Shown: positions 41,351-50,457 of the stretch, in pieces
Layout of the letters: every line of letters begins with the position of its first letter
Position numbering within the stretch: the stretch's first letter is position 1
From: an uncultured Porphyromonadaceae bacterium
Lineage (GTDB): Bacteria; Bacteroidota; Bacteroidia; Bacteroidales; Muribaculaceae
Assembly (NCBI GenBank): GCA_900540625.1
Contig: UQGP01000004.1
Location: 44,520-108,519 of the forward strand
Length of the DNA: 64,000 nt
Direction: 5' to 3'
Position numbers and translations under genes: made by a program
The notes under the pieces: generated by a model
The model's input: only the letters and a program-made list of their open reading frames with translations
What the model was told of the DNA's origin: nothing
The model's database searches: none

Positions 41351-42325
41351 ATGTCCCCTATGAAACCTTACGTAGTAGGTATAGACCTGGGCGGAACCAA
41401 CACCGTATTCGGCATCGTCGATGCTCGCGGCGTGGTCATTGCCTCGTCTTCCATCAAAACGTGCAAACACAACACCGTAGAAGGATTTATCGAAGATCTT
41501 TACACCGAACTCACTCGTCTGATTAAGGCCAATGACGCCGAAGGCAAAATCCACGGCATAGGTATCGGTGCACCCAACGCCAATTACTATACCGGTATGA
41601 TTGAAGATGCCGTCAATCTTCCTTGGCCCACGCCCATACCTTTGGCCAAGCTGGTCAGCGAAAAATTCGGAATACCCGTGACCATCACTAATGACGCCAA
41701 CGCCGCTGCCATAGGCGAGATGACCTACGGCGCCGCTCGCGGCCTCAAGGACTTCATTATGATTACGCTCGGCACCGGTGTGGGCAGCGGTATCGTCATC
41801 AACGGCCAACTGGTATACGGCCACGACGGTTTTGCCGGCGAACTGGGTCACGTAATCATGAAACGCAACAACGGCAGACTTTGCGGTTGCGGTCGTACCG
41901 GCTGTCTCGAAGCATACTGCTCGGCCACGGGTGTGGCACGTACCGCGCGCGAGTTCCTCGAAATACGCAAGGAGCCCTCGCTGTTGCGCAACCTCCATAT
42001 CGAAGACATCACCTCCAAGGATGTATACGATGCAGCCATGAGCGGTGACGCGCTTGCCAAAGAAATCTTCGATTATACCGGCGACCTGCTCGGTCAGGCC
42101 TTTGCAGATATGGTCGTATTCTCCTCGCCCGAGGCTTTCATCCTCTTTGGCGGACTTGCCCGCAGTGGCGAACTGCTGCTGCGTCCCTTGCGCGAATCCC
42201 TCGATCGCAACATCATGTCCATATTCAAAGGCAAACCCAAAGTGCTGCTCAGCGAACTCAAAGAAGCCGATGCCGCCATACTCGGAGCCAGCGCCCTGGG
42301 CTGGGAAGCAAAAAACGAGGAATAA
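41351..42325 (+). CDS. ROK-family glucokinase
   Basis: 324 residues from ATG 41351 (MSPMKPYVVGIDLGGTNT). The phosphate-binding DLGGT, the catalytic-region TNDANAAAIGEM, GTGVGSG and the ROK zinc motif CGCGRTGCLEAYCS (near residue 180) are all present. It phosphorylates glucose, or a related hexose, with ATP. The reading frame is open further 5' (to 41267) but this runs across the promoter. The Cys-rich gene follows in the same direction after 188 bp with its own promoter. Confidence 0.9.
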   Translation: MSPMKPYVVGIDLGGTNTVFGIVDARGVVIASSSIKTCKHNTVEGFIEDLYTELTRLIKANDAEGKIHGIGIGAPNANYYTGMIEDAVNLPWPTPIPLAKLVSEKFGIPVTITNDANAAAIGEMTYGAARGLKDFIMITLGTGVGSGIVINGQLVYGHDGFAGELGHVIMKRNNGRLCGCGRTGCLEAYCSATGVARTAREFLEIRKEPSLLRNLHIEDITSKDVYDAAMSGDALAKEIFDYTGDLLGQAFADMVVFSSPEAFILFGGLARSGELLLRPLRESLDRNIMSIFKGKPKVLLSELKEADAAILGASALGWEAKNEE

Positions 42326-42423
42326 TAACTACTCGGCTATAGCCGGGACACGCCGTTTCGGCCGAGGAATAATAAATTACACAAATAATGTTAACACATA
42401 AGGATGATACCGATTGCAATGCG

Positions 42424-42431
42424 TATCTTTG
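42424..42431 (+). promoter_or_regulatory. Promoter -7 element of the Cys-rich gene
   Basis: TATCTTTG fits TAnnTTTG, 82 bp before the ATG. Upstream, the 13-bp sequence cgaggaataataa occurs twice (42316 and 42363), the first copy covering the glucokinase stop codon. Confidence 0.5.
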
Positions 42432-42513
42432 CGCAAAGTATGCCGGGCAAAGAGTTGCCATAACGGTATAAAATTTGCGATTACTCATCCTTAAATAAAC
42501 GTTACAACCAATT

Positions 42514-42990
42514 ATGAAGAAAATTCTGACACTTATCATGGCTGCAGCCGTGTCCGCTCTGGGCGCTATGGCTCAGGCTCCCGCTACGCAGCCTGCGCAG
42601 AATACCTGCGAGAAGACTGAAAAATGTGAGAAAGGCCACAAGTGTTGCAAAGGCGATAAAGCGACAAAATGCGACAAAGCCGGCAAGTGCACTAAGGGCG
42701 CAGAAGGCACCAAGTGCTGTAAAGGCGAAAAGGCTGCCGAAGCACCCAAGTGCTGCAAAGTAAAAGAAAACGGCGAAAAGAAGTGCTCCGACACCGTTGA
42801 AGGCGGCAAGTGCTGCAAAGGTGATAAGGCCACCAAGTGCAATAAAGGCGAGGGTCACAAATGCACCAAAGGTGAAGATCACAAGTGCACCAAAGGCGAA
42901 GGTGGCAAATGCTGCAAAGGCGATAAGGCCACAAAATGCACCAAAGGCGAAGGCGGCAAATGCTGCAAGGACAAAAAGGCCGAAAAATAA
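42514..42990 (+). CDS. Secreted cysteine/lysine-repeat protein, metallothionein-like in composition
   Basis: 158 residues. A clear signal peptide (MKKILTLIMAAAVSALGAMA) is followed by an almost entirely repetitive chain: about ten units built on KCCKGDK, KCTKGE and KATKC. I count 21 cysteines, many as CC pairs, with lysine, glycine and glutamate making up most of the rest and almost no hydrophobic residues. I do not recognise a named family. The spacing suggests metal binding in the periplasm or outside the cell, by analogy with metallothioneins (inference only). The repeat is also visible in the DNA. It lies alone between glucokinase and the LptD-like gene. Confidence 0.75.
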   Translation: MKKILTLIMAAAVSALGAMAQAPATQPAQNTCEKTEKCEKGHKCCKGDKATKCDKAGKCTKGAEGTKCCKGEKAAEAPKCCKVKENGEKKCSDTVEGGKCCKGDKATKCNKGEGHKCTKGEDHKCTKGEGGKCCKGDKATKCTKGEGGKCCKDKKAEK

Positions 42991-43010
42991 ACACTGAATC
43001 ATACCAATAC

Positions 43011-43044
43011 CAGCGGGTGCCTGCCGTGCGGCGGACACCCGCTG
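43011..43044 (+). terminator. Hairpin after the Cys-rich gene
   Basis: cagcgggtg and cacccgctg form a perfect 9-bp stem, followed by tcgtattata. Weak T-run. Confidence 0.55.
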
Positions 43045-43163
43045 TCGTATTATATACACCGATTCGACTTGTCGGTTCTTACGGTCTATAGTTATGTCCT
43101 GAGTTTTTTGCCTCGGCATTGCGCCCAATCCGGAAACGCTCGAAACTCTCGACAATACTACCG

Positions 43164-43184
43164 CAATTAGGACTGCCCTAATTG
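43164..43184. promoter_or_regulatory. Palindrome overlapping the -33 region of the LptD-like gene
   Basis: caattagg-actgc-cctaattg is a perfect 8-bp inverted repeat ending 12 bp before the -7 element at 43197. Its position suits an operator, though a terminator of upstream transcription is possible. Confidence 0.4.
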
Positions 43185-43196
43185 AAAAAAAGTTTG

Positions 43197-43204
43197 TAAC
43201 TTTG
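43197..43204 (+). promoter_or_regulatory. Promoter -7 element of the LptD-like gene
   Basis: TAACTTTG fits TAnnTTTG exactly. Transcription would begin near 43211, only a base or so before the first ATG (43212). Confidence 0.5.
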
Positions 43205-43211
43205 CAAGCAA

Positions 43212-46145
43212 ATGCACGTGCTGCATCCCGCAAGGGTGGCAGCAACGATAGACATCCTATTGAAAAAGACTGCATTATATATCATATCGGCGGTGATGGC
43301 ACCGGCGTTGTGGTCGGCAGTGGACGGCGTATGCGCGGCTTTGCGCTCTGACGCCACATTCCGTACCGACATCCACGACACTAAAGCGGACACGTCCACG
43401 ATGTCCGCGCAGGCCGGAAGCCTTGCCCCTGCGTCTGTCTTGCGTCCTCCGCACAAGACAGGATTTTTGTTGTCTGATAGTACTGCCGAATTATCCGCTA
43501 CGGCATTGAGCGATAGTATGGTACGTGCATCCCTCGCTGATACGGCGATGACCGCGAACGCCGGGGCCTCCCGCCACATAGGCGACAGCGTTCCTCCGAA
43601 ACCGCGTCGTGTCGTACGCCGCAAGGTAAACTTGGACAACGCCGTAGCCTTCGCCTCTAAAGACTCGATGGTGATGATACGCCGCGACTCGGCAATAATG
43701 TACGGCGAAAGCACCGTATCGTACGGCGACTTCAAGCTCAATGCCGCCGAAATTGATATGGACTTGCGCGACAACACCGTTTATGCCGTCAGCACCACTG
43801 ATACGGCAGGCGAAGAAATAGGCAAACCCGTGTTCACCGAAGGCGGTACGGACTATGCGGCGCATAATATGCGGTACAACTTCAAGACGCGCAAAGGTAT
43901 ACTCTACGATGTGCTTACACAGCAGGGCGAGGGCTTCCTGCAAGGTGGAGTGACCAAGAAGGACAGCGCCGGAGTGTACTACTTTCAGAACGGAAAGTAC
44001 ACCACTTGCGACGACCATGATTGCCCTCACTTCTACTTCCAAATCACCAAGGGCAAGATGCAACCCGGCAAGAATGTCGTGACCGGTCCCACTTACTTGG
44101 TACTTGCCGGTCTCCCGTTGCCGGTGGCCGTACCCTTCGGATACTTCCCCTTCACCGAGACATACTCCTCCGGCGTGATATTCCCGACATTCGGTGACGA
44201 CTACAACCGCGGCTTCTACCTGCGTGACGGTGGTTATTACTTCGCTATAAATCAAAATATGGACCTCGCTCTCACCGGCGAAGTATATACCAAAGGATCG
44301 TGGGGACTATCGGCCAAGTCGCGCTACGTCAAGCGCTACCGCTATTCCGGTAATTTCGATATATCCTATCTCAAAACCATACTCGGCGACAAAGGCTTGC
44401 CCGACTACTCCAAGCAGACCAACTTCCAGGTACTATGGAGCCACTCGCAGGACGCTAAGGCCAATCCCAATATGTCGTTGTCCGCCTCCGTCAACTTCAC
44501 CACCAGCGGATACACGCGCAACGACCTCAACTCCTACTACTCCTCGGCCTTCACCGAGAACACCAAGAGCTCGTCTGTCAACCTCACCTACCGAATACCC
44601 AACAGCAAATGGTCATTCTCGGCAGCGCTCAACCTGTCGCAGCGTACCCAGGACTCCACGGTAAGTGTCAGCTTCCCCAACTTGACCATCACCATGAGCC
44701 AGTTGGCTCCCTTTAAGCGCAAGCGTGCCGTAGGGGCCGAACGCTGGTACGAAAAAATCAAGATGTCCTATTCGGGACAATTGCAAAACTCGCTGACCGC
44801 ACGTCAGGACGAGTTCTTCAAAAAAAGCCTGATTAAAGACTGGCGCAACGGTATGAAGCATACCATACCCATCAGCGCCACTTTCAGTGTATTCAAGTAC
44901 ATCAACGTCACCCCCTCGGTATCTATTACCGACCGTATGTATACCTCCAAAGTACGCCGCCAGTGGGATCCCAACGCCGCCGTCGAAGTGTGCGATACCA
45001 GCTATTCGTTCTACAATGTCTGGGATTTCAATGCCTCTATCGGCCTGGATACGCGTATCTACGGCTTCTTCCAGCCCATGAAATTCCTGGGCGACAAGGT
45101 CAAGATGATACGTCACGTGATGACCCCCTCGATAAGCTTCAGCGGCTCTCCCGACTTCGGCTCCTCCTTCTTCGGATACTATGGCAGCTACGACCGTCCC
45201 GGACCTAACGGCGAGATACAACAGGTGACATATTCACGCTTCCCCAACGGCCTTTTCGGAGTCCCCGGACGCGGCAAAACCGGGACGCTTAATTTCTCTT
45301 TGGCCAACAATTTGGAAATGAAGGTCAAGAGCGACAACGACTCTACCGGAGAGAAAAAAATATCGCTAATCGAAAACTTCACCATATCTCAGTCCTACAA
45401 CTTTGCAGCCGACTCGCTCAATTGGTCCAATATCAATACCTCGATGCTGCTGCGCATCACCAAAGGCTTCAACCTTAATTTGGCAGCCGTCTGGGATGTA
45501 TATACTTACCAACTCAACGAATACGGCAATCCAGTACGTGTCAATATCCCGCGTTGGAAAGCCGGCAAAGGAATAGGCCGCCTTTCCAGCACAGGCACAT
45601 CCTTCTCGTATACCTTCAACAACGACACCTTCAAGCGCAAGTCCAAGGATAAAAACAAAAACAATAACAGCCGAGACAACGAACCGCCGCCATCGCCGGA
45701 TGACAGATACGCCTCGGCCAACGGAGACGACGGCGAGGACGAAAACCTCGGCGCCGAATTCGACCGTGACGGATACATGAAATGGCAAGTGCCGTGGAGC
45801 TTGAGTGTCAACTACTCCATAGGATATTCCTACGGCGACTTCAATAAAGAAAAGATGGAGTACAACGGCAAGATTACGCAAAACCTCAGTTTCAGCGGCA
45901 ATATCAGGCCCACTAAAAACTGGAACTTCTCGTTCTCGGCCTCGTACAACTTCGATACCCATAAATTGGCATATATGAACTGCAACATCTCGCGCGACCT
46001 CCACTGCTTCACTATGCGCGCCAGTTTTGTGCCCGTGGGGCCGTACAAGAGCTACAACTTCCATATCTCGGTAAAGAGCTCGCTGCTTTCCGACTTCAAA
46101 TACGATAAGCGTTCCTCCCTGTCCAACGGCGTCACGTGGTATTGA
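43212..46145 (+). CDS. LPS-assembly protein LptD-like outer membrane protein
   Basis: Up to 977 residues. An N-terminal OstA-like periplasmic region (about residues 150-290; IMYGESTVSYGDFKLNAAEI, KTRKGILYDVLTQQGEGFL, CPHFYFQITKGKM) leads into a long beta-barrel typical of LptD (GYFPFTETYSSGVIFPTFGD and many alternating strands), ending in an aromatic strand. LptD inserts lipopolysaccharide into the outer leaflet. The ATG at 43212 would be nearly leaderless given the promoter at 43197; a TTG at 43260 gives a better signal peptide (MKKTALYIISAVM when read as Met) and is a strong alternative. A disordered acidic loop lies near residues 815-860. Confidence 0.82.
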   Translation: MHVLHPARVAATIDILLKKTALYIISAVMAPALWSAVDGVCAALRSDATFRTDIHDTKADTSTMSAQAGSLAPASVLRPPHKTGFLLSDSTAELSATALSDSMVRASLADTAMTANAGASRHIGDSVPPKPRRVVRRKVNLDNAVAFASKDSMVMIRRDSAIMYGESTVSYGDFKLNAAEIDMDLRDNTVYAVSTTDTAGEEIGKPVFTEGGTDYAAHNMRYNFKTRKGILYDVLTQQGEGFLQGGVTKKDSAGVYYFQNGKYTTCDDHDCPHFYFQITKGKMQPGKNVVTGPTYLVLAGLPLPVAVPFGYFPFTETYSSGVIFPTFGDDYNRGFYLRDGGYYFAINQNMDLALTGEVYTKGSWGLSAKSRYVKRYRYSGNFDISYLKTILGDKGLPDYSKQTNFQVLWSHSQDAKANPNMSLSASVNFTTSGYTRNDLNSYYSSAFTENTKSSSVNLTYRIPNSKWSFSAALNLSQRTQDSTVSVSFPNLTITMSQLAPFKRKRAVGAERWYEKIKMSYSGQLQNSLTARQDEFFKKSLIKDWRNGMKHTIPISATFSVFKYINVTPSVSITDRMYTSKVRRQWDPNAAVEVCDTSYSFYNVWDFNASIGLDTRIYGFFQPMKFLGDKVKMIRHVMTPSISFSGSPDFGSSFFGYYGSYDRPGPNGEIQQVTYSRFPNGLFGVPGRGKTGTLNFSLANNLEMKVKSDNDSTGEKKISLIENFTISQSYNFAADSLNWSNINTSMLLRITKGFNLNLAAVWDVYTYQLNEYGNPVRVNIPRWKAGKGIGRLSSTGTSFSYTFNNDTFKRKSKDKNKNNNSRDNEPPPSPDDRYASANGDDGEDENLGAEFDRDGYMKWQVPWSLSVNYSIGYSYGDFNKEKMEYNGKITQNLSFSGNIRPTKNWNFSFSASYNFDTHKLAYMNCNISRDLHCFTMRASFVPVGPYKSYNFHISVKSSLLSDFKYDKRSSLSNGVTWY

Positions 46146-46242
46146 CCCGGGACGTGGCAAAAGACAATCGAGACATTTGGCCGCAAGGCTTACAACATAC
46201 GACAATACAATAAACAACAACATATAAACAAAACATCATACC

Positions 46243-48024
46243 ATGTACAGGACTAAAACCTGCGGAGAACTCCGCCTCTCCGATGCCGGCAGCCAAGTGA
46301 CGCTTGCCGGATGGGTGCAGCGTGTACGTCGTCTCGGAGGCATGACCTTCGTGGACTTACGCGACCGCTACGGTATCACCCAGCTTGTATTCGATGCCGC
46401 AGACGATGCCGCCCTCACCGATGATGCTTCGCACCTCGGACGTGAGTACGTCATCCAAGTCACCGGCACCGTGCGCGAACGTACCAGCAAAAACCCGCAC
46501 TTGGCCACCGGCGACATCGAAATCGTTGTGACCACGCTGAAAGTACTCAATTCCTCGCTCACACCTCCCTTCACCATCGAAGACCAGAGCGACGGCGGCG
46601 ATGACCTGCGTATGAAATACCGCTATCTGGACCTGCGTCGTACACCCGTACGTCGCAATCTTGAGCTGCGTCACCGCATGACTATGGAAGTACGCCGCTA
46701 CCTCGATTCGCTCGGATTCCTCGAAATAGAGACGCCTATGCTGGTGGGCTCGACCCCCGAAGGTGCACGCGACTTCGTAGTGCCCTCGCGCATGAACCCC
46801 GGACAATTCTACGCACTGCCCCAGTCGCCCCAGACCCTCAAGCAGCTTTTGATGGTTTCCGGTATGGATCGTTACTTCCAGATTGTGAAGTGCTTCCGCG
46901 ACGAAGACCTTCGTGCCGACCGACAGCCCGAATTCACGCAGATAGACTGCGAGATGTCCTTCGTAAGCCAGGAAGACATCATCCAAACATTCGAAGGTAT
47001 GGCCAAGCATATATTCAAGGAACTCCGCGGTATCGAACTGACCGAGCCTTTCATGCGTATGCCTTGGGCCGATGCCATGAAGTACTACGGCAGCGACAAG
47101 CCCGACTTGCGCTTCGGAATGCGTTTTGTCGAGGTTGACGGCATCCTCAAAGGCCACGGCTTCAGCGTCTTTGACAACGCCGCATACATCGGTGCTATCT
47201 GCGCACCCGGCGCCGCTTCATACACACGCAAACAGCTTGACCAACTGACCGACTACGTGCGTCGTCCCCAAATCGGCGCCAAAGGTCTCGTATATGCACG
47301 TGTCGAGGCTGACGGCAACGTCAAGTCCTCCGTCGACAAATTCTACGACCAAGAAACACTGCAACAGCTCAAAGCCGCTATGGATGCCAACCCCGGCGAC
47401 TTGATACTGATTATGAGTGGCGATGATGCCATGCGCACACGCAAGCAACTATGCGAACTTCGCCTCGAAATGGGCAACCGTCTCGGCCTGCGCGACAAAG
47501 ACAAATTTGCATGTCTCTGGGTGGTTGACTTCCCCATGTTCGAGTGGTCGGACGAGGAACAGCGCCTTATGGCCATGCACCATCCCTTCACCCATCCCAA
47601 GGACGAAGACATACCCCTGCTGGATACCGACCCCGCAGCCGTACGCGCCGATGCATACGACATGGTGGTCAACGGCGTCGAAGTCGGCGGTGGCAGTATC
47701 CGTATACACGACAGTGCGCTCCAAGCCAAGATGTTCGAGATTCTCGGCTTTACACCCGAAAAAGCACAGGAACAATTCGGCTTCCTGATGAATGCCTTCA
47801 AGTACGGAGCACCGCCTCACGGAGGCCTCGCCTACGGTCTTGACCGCTGGGTATCCCTCCTTGCCGGCCTCGACAGCATCCGCGACTGCATAGCCTTCCC
47901 CAAGAACAACAGCGGCCGCGACGTGATGCTCGATGCACCCGCCGCACTCGACCAAAAGCAACTGGACGAATTGCAGTTGCAACTTGCACCTCGCAACGAA
48001 GCTACAGACAGTAAAGATGCTTAA
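46243..48024 (+). CDS. aspS: Aspartyl-tRNA synthetase
   Basis: 593 residues, the bacterial AspRS size including the GAD insertion domain. An N-terminal OB-fold domain (TLAGWVQRVRRLGGMTFVDL) precedes class II motifs: ETPMLVGSTPEGARDFVV, FRDEDLRADRQPEFTQID and GLAYGLDRWVSLLAG. It charges tRNA-Asp. Its stop overlaps the start of the Nif3-like gene by 8 bp, so the two are expressed together. Confidence 0.97.
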   Translation: MYRTKTCGELRLSDAGSQVTLAGWVQRVRRLGGMTFVDLRDRYGITQLVFDAADDAALTDDASHLGREYVIQVTGTVRERTSKNPHLATGDIEIVVTTLKVLNSSLTPPFTIEDQSDGGDDLRMKYRYLDLRRTPVRRNLELRHRMTMEVRRYLDSLGFLEIETPMLVGSTPEGARDFVVPSRMNPGQFYALPQSPQTLKQLLMVSGMDRYFQIVKCFRDEDLRADRQPEFTQIDCEMSFVSQEDIIQTFEGMAKHIFKELRGIELTEPFMRMPWADAMKYYGSDKPDLRFGMRFVEVDGILKGHGFSVFDNAAYIGAICAPGAASYTRKQLDQLTDYVRRPQIGAKGLVYARVEADGNVKSSVDKFYDQETLQQLKAAMDANPGDLILIMSGDDAMRTRKQLCELRLEMGNRLGLRDKDKFACLWVVDFPMFEWSDEEQRLMAMHHPFTHPKDEDIPLLDTDPAAVRADAYDMVVNGVEVGGGSIRIHDSALQAKMFEILGFTPEKAQEQFGFLMNAFKYGAPPHGGLAYGLDRWVSLLAGLDSIRDCIAFPKNNSGRDVMLDAPAALDQKQLDELQLQLAPRNEATDSKDA

Positions 48025-49135
48025 CGCAGAGATAGTTGCCGTCATCGAAGAACTTGCGCCCCGCTCGCTCCAGGAATCCTGGGACAACAGCGGGTGGCAG
48101 GTGGGCAATCCGCTGGCCGAATGTACCGGAGCGTTGCTGTGCCTTGACGTCACCCCCGAGGTGGTGCTCGAGGCACGCGACCGCGGCTGCAACCTTATCA
48201 TCAGCCACCATCCGCTGATATTCAAAGGGTTGAAGCAAATCACCGGCGCCACACTCCAGCAGCAGGCAATACTGTATGCCATCTCCGAGGGCATCAGCGT
48301 CTACTCGTCGCACACGGCGGTGGACAACGCCCGCGGCGGCGTATCCTACGCCATGGCCGCCAAACTCGGGGTACGTGTTCTCGGAACACTTGCTCCGCGC
48401 ACCCCGGCCACGTGGCAGCAGCTCAATGTCATCGTACCGCGCGACAAGGCCTCGGACCTGCGCGAGGCGCTGATAGACATAGGTGCCGGCGCCACGGCCG
48501 ACCCGCGCTACGACAGTTGCACTTTCACTATCGGAGGACGCGGCAGTTTTCGCGCCCTTGACGGGGCTTCTCCCGCCGTGGGCGATATCGACGCGCTCGA
48601 AGACGATACTGACGAAGTGCTGCTGCAAATGCCGGTGCCCGTGCGCTTGATATCCAAGGTCTGCGCCACCATCGCCCAAGTACACCCCTACGAAAGTCCG
48701 GCCTACCATTTCGTGGCACCCGCTGATGCCGACCATGACGCCGGATGCGGCGTGTTCGGCACCGTAGAGACGCCTCTCGATGCCGAGAGCTTTGCCGCTT
48801 CGGCCAAGTCAGCCTTCGCTTGCGAACGCGTGAAAATCTCGTGCTACGGCCTCGGTGACAACAAAATACGCATATCGCGTGTCGCATTGTGCGGCGGTAG
48901 CGGCGGCGAGTTTATACCCGCGGCCATAGCTGCCGGAGCACAAGCTTACGTCACGGCCGACATCCGCTACCACGACTTCGTAGACTATGGCGACAAAATA
49001 CTGCTGATAGACGCCGGTCATCACGAGACCGAACTATGCACAAAAGATATATTTTATAACGCAATAAGCCAAAAATTCCCTACCTTTGCACTGTACAAAT
49101 CATCGGTAGAAAAAAATCCAGTAAAATACATATAG
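48017..49135 (+). CDS. Nif3-like dinuclear metal centre protein (YbgI/YqfO family)
   Basis: 372 residues from ATG 48017 (MLNAEIVAVIEELAPRSL), which overlaps the aspS stop by 8 bp. Metal-site motifs are SWDNSGWQVGNPL, LIISHHPLIFKGLKQI, YSSHTAVDNARGGV and the C-terminal DAGHHETEL. An inserted PII-like domain (about residues 130-230) makes it the long YqfO form. The family is conserved and binds two metal ions; reported links include GTP cyclohydrolase I type 2 annotation, which is not well supported. The zinc-ribbon gene follows after 3 bp. Confidence 0.88.
   Translation: MLNAEIVAVIEELAPRSLQESWDNSGWQVGNPLAECTGALLCLDVTPEVVLEARDRGCNLIISHHPLIFKGLKQITGATLQQQAILYAISEGISVYSSHTAVDNARGGVSYAMAAKLGVRVLGTLAPRTPATWQQLNVIVPRDKASDLREALIDIGAGATADPRYDSCTFTIGGRGSFRALDGASPAVGDIDALEDDTDEVLLQMPVPVRLISKVCATIAQVHPYESPAYHFVAPADADHDAGCGVFGTVETPLDAESFAASAKSAFACERVKISCYGLGDNKIRISRVALCGGSGGEFIPAAIAAGAQAYVTADIRYHDFVDYGDKILLIDAGHHETELCTKDIFYNAISQKFPTFALYKSSVEKNPVKYI
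49081..49088 (+). promoter_or_regulatory. Internal promoter box in the 3' end of the Nif3-like gene
   Basis: TACCTTTG fits TAnnTTTG, 51 bp ahead of the zinc-ribbon gene. It could allow separate expression of the downstream genes. Confidence 0.4.
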
Positions 49136-49138
49136 ACA

Positions 49139-49942
49139 ATGGCAAACGACACCAAAAAAGAAGCCGCCGCAAACACTGTCGAACAGCGCCTCAAATCGCT
49201 GTACCAGCTACAGACCGTTCTGAGCGAAATCGACCGTATCAAGACCATCCGCGGCGAACTACCCCTCGAAGTCAAGGACCTCGAAGACAGTATCGCAGGC
49301 CTCAACACCCGCATCGACAATTACACTGCCGAGATTGCCGAACTCAAGCGCAACCTTAGCGCCGAAAAAGCCAAGATAGAAAACTGCGAAGCACTTATCG
49401 CCCGCTATCAAGATCAAATCAACAACGTGCGCAACAACCGCGAATTTGACCTGCTGACCAAGGAGATAGACTTCCAGAATCTCGAAATCGAGCTGGCCGA
49501 CAAGCACATCAACGAATTCTCGCGCCAAATCGAAAACAAGAACGCCGACATCGCCGCTACACGCGAGAGCCTGGCCGACAACGAGCATATCCTTACCGAG
49601 AAAAAGGCCGAATTGTCCGAGATCGTATCCGAGACACGTCAGGAGGAAGACGCCTTGCGCGACAAGGCCAAAGCCCTCGAACCCCAGATAGACGAACGTA
49701 CGCTTGCCGCATTCAAACGCATCCGCAAAAACGCCCGTAACGGCCTCGGCATCGTGTACATCCAGCGCAACGCTTGCGGTGGTTGCTTCAATCGCATCCC
49801 GCCTCAAAAGCAGATGGAAATTCGTATGCACAAGAAAGTTATCGTCTGCGAGTACTGCGGCCGCATTATGATTGACCCCGCACTTGCCGGAGTGCCTGAC
49901 ACCAACAGCGAAACCAACGACACCCCCGCAAACAAAGAATAA
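49139..49942 (+). CDS. Coiled-coil protein with C4 zinc ribbon
   Basis: 267 residues. Residues about 10-190 form a long antiparallel coiled coil (LKDLEDSIAGLNTRID, NYTAEIAELKRN). The C-terminal zinc ribbon has paired CGGC and CEYC motifs (near 205 and 237), with KKVIVCEYCGRIM typical of the family. Relatives include the chlamydial CT398 protein and are often encoded beside Nif3-like genes, as here. The biochemical role is not settled; nucleic acid or sigma factor binding has been proposed. Confidence 0.85.
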   Translation: MANDTKKEAAANTVEQRLKSLYQLQTVLSEIDRIKTIRGELPLEVKDLEDSIAGLNTRIDNYTAEIAELKRNLSAEKAKIENCEALIARYQDQINNVRNNREFDLLTKEIDFQNLEIELADKHINEFSRQIENKNADIAATRESLADNEHILTEKKAELSEIVSETRQEEDALRDKAKALEPQIDERTLAAFKRIRKNARNGLGIVYIQRNACGGCFNRIPPQKQMEIRMHKKVIVCEYCGRIMIDPALAGVPDTNSETNDTPANKE

Positions 49943-49989
49943 CAAGAGAAACAAACATATATTCCAACAATTAAAGAAACCATATAACC

Positions 49990-50412
49990 ATGGACATTTC
50001 CCACATCGAACACATCGGCATCGCCGTTCCATCGCTTGACGAAGCCATTCCTTTCTACGAGAACATCTTAGGCTTCAAATGCTTCGCTATCGAAGAAGTA
50101 CCCGATCAGAAAGTACGTACAGCCTTCTTCCGTGTAGGCCAGACCAAGCTCGAACTTCTCGAAGGAACAGCCGAAGACAGCGCTATCAGCAAGTTTATCG
50201 CCAATAACGGCGGTCGCGGCGGCATCCAGCACATCGCTTTCGCAGTCGAGAGCGGCGTACAAGCAGCACTTGACGAAGTTCAGGAAAAAGGCGCACGCGT
50301 CATCGACAAGGCTCCCCGTAAAGGCGCCGAAGGCCTCAATATCGCCTTCCTGCACCCCAAGAGCACAGTGGGCACACTGGTCGAATTGTGCGAAGACCCC
50401 AAGAAAAAATAA
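49990..50412 (+). CDS. mce: Methylmalonyl-CoA epimerase
   Basis: 140 residues, a two-module VOC-fold protein. Metal ligands are visible in HIEHIGIAVPS, IQHIAFAVES and TLVELCED, the last holding the catalytic-site Glu. It interconverts the R and S forms of methylmalonyl-CoA, needed between the mutase and the decarboxylase. It stands first in the decarboxylase cluster, 45 bp before the large subunit gene. Confidence 0.95.
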   Translation: MDISHIEHIGIAVPSLDEAIPFYENILGFKCFAIEEVPDQKVRTAFFRVGQTKLELLEGTAEDSAISKFIANNGGRGGIQHIAFAVESGVQAALDEVQEKGARVIDKAPRKGAEGLNIAFLHPKSTVGTLVELCEDPKKK

Positions 50413-50457
50413 TGGCGAGAGCCGACAATACACCCCATAACGTAATTCATTACTGAT

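Noticed and set aside
42514..42990. Repeat structure considered as a CRISPR array or VNTR without coding role
   Set aside because: Unit lengths vary, there are no unique spacers, and one frame gives a signal peptide followed by a regular Cys/Lys pattern, so it is a coding repeat.
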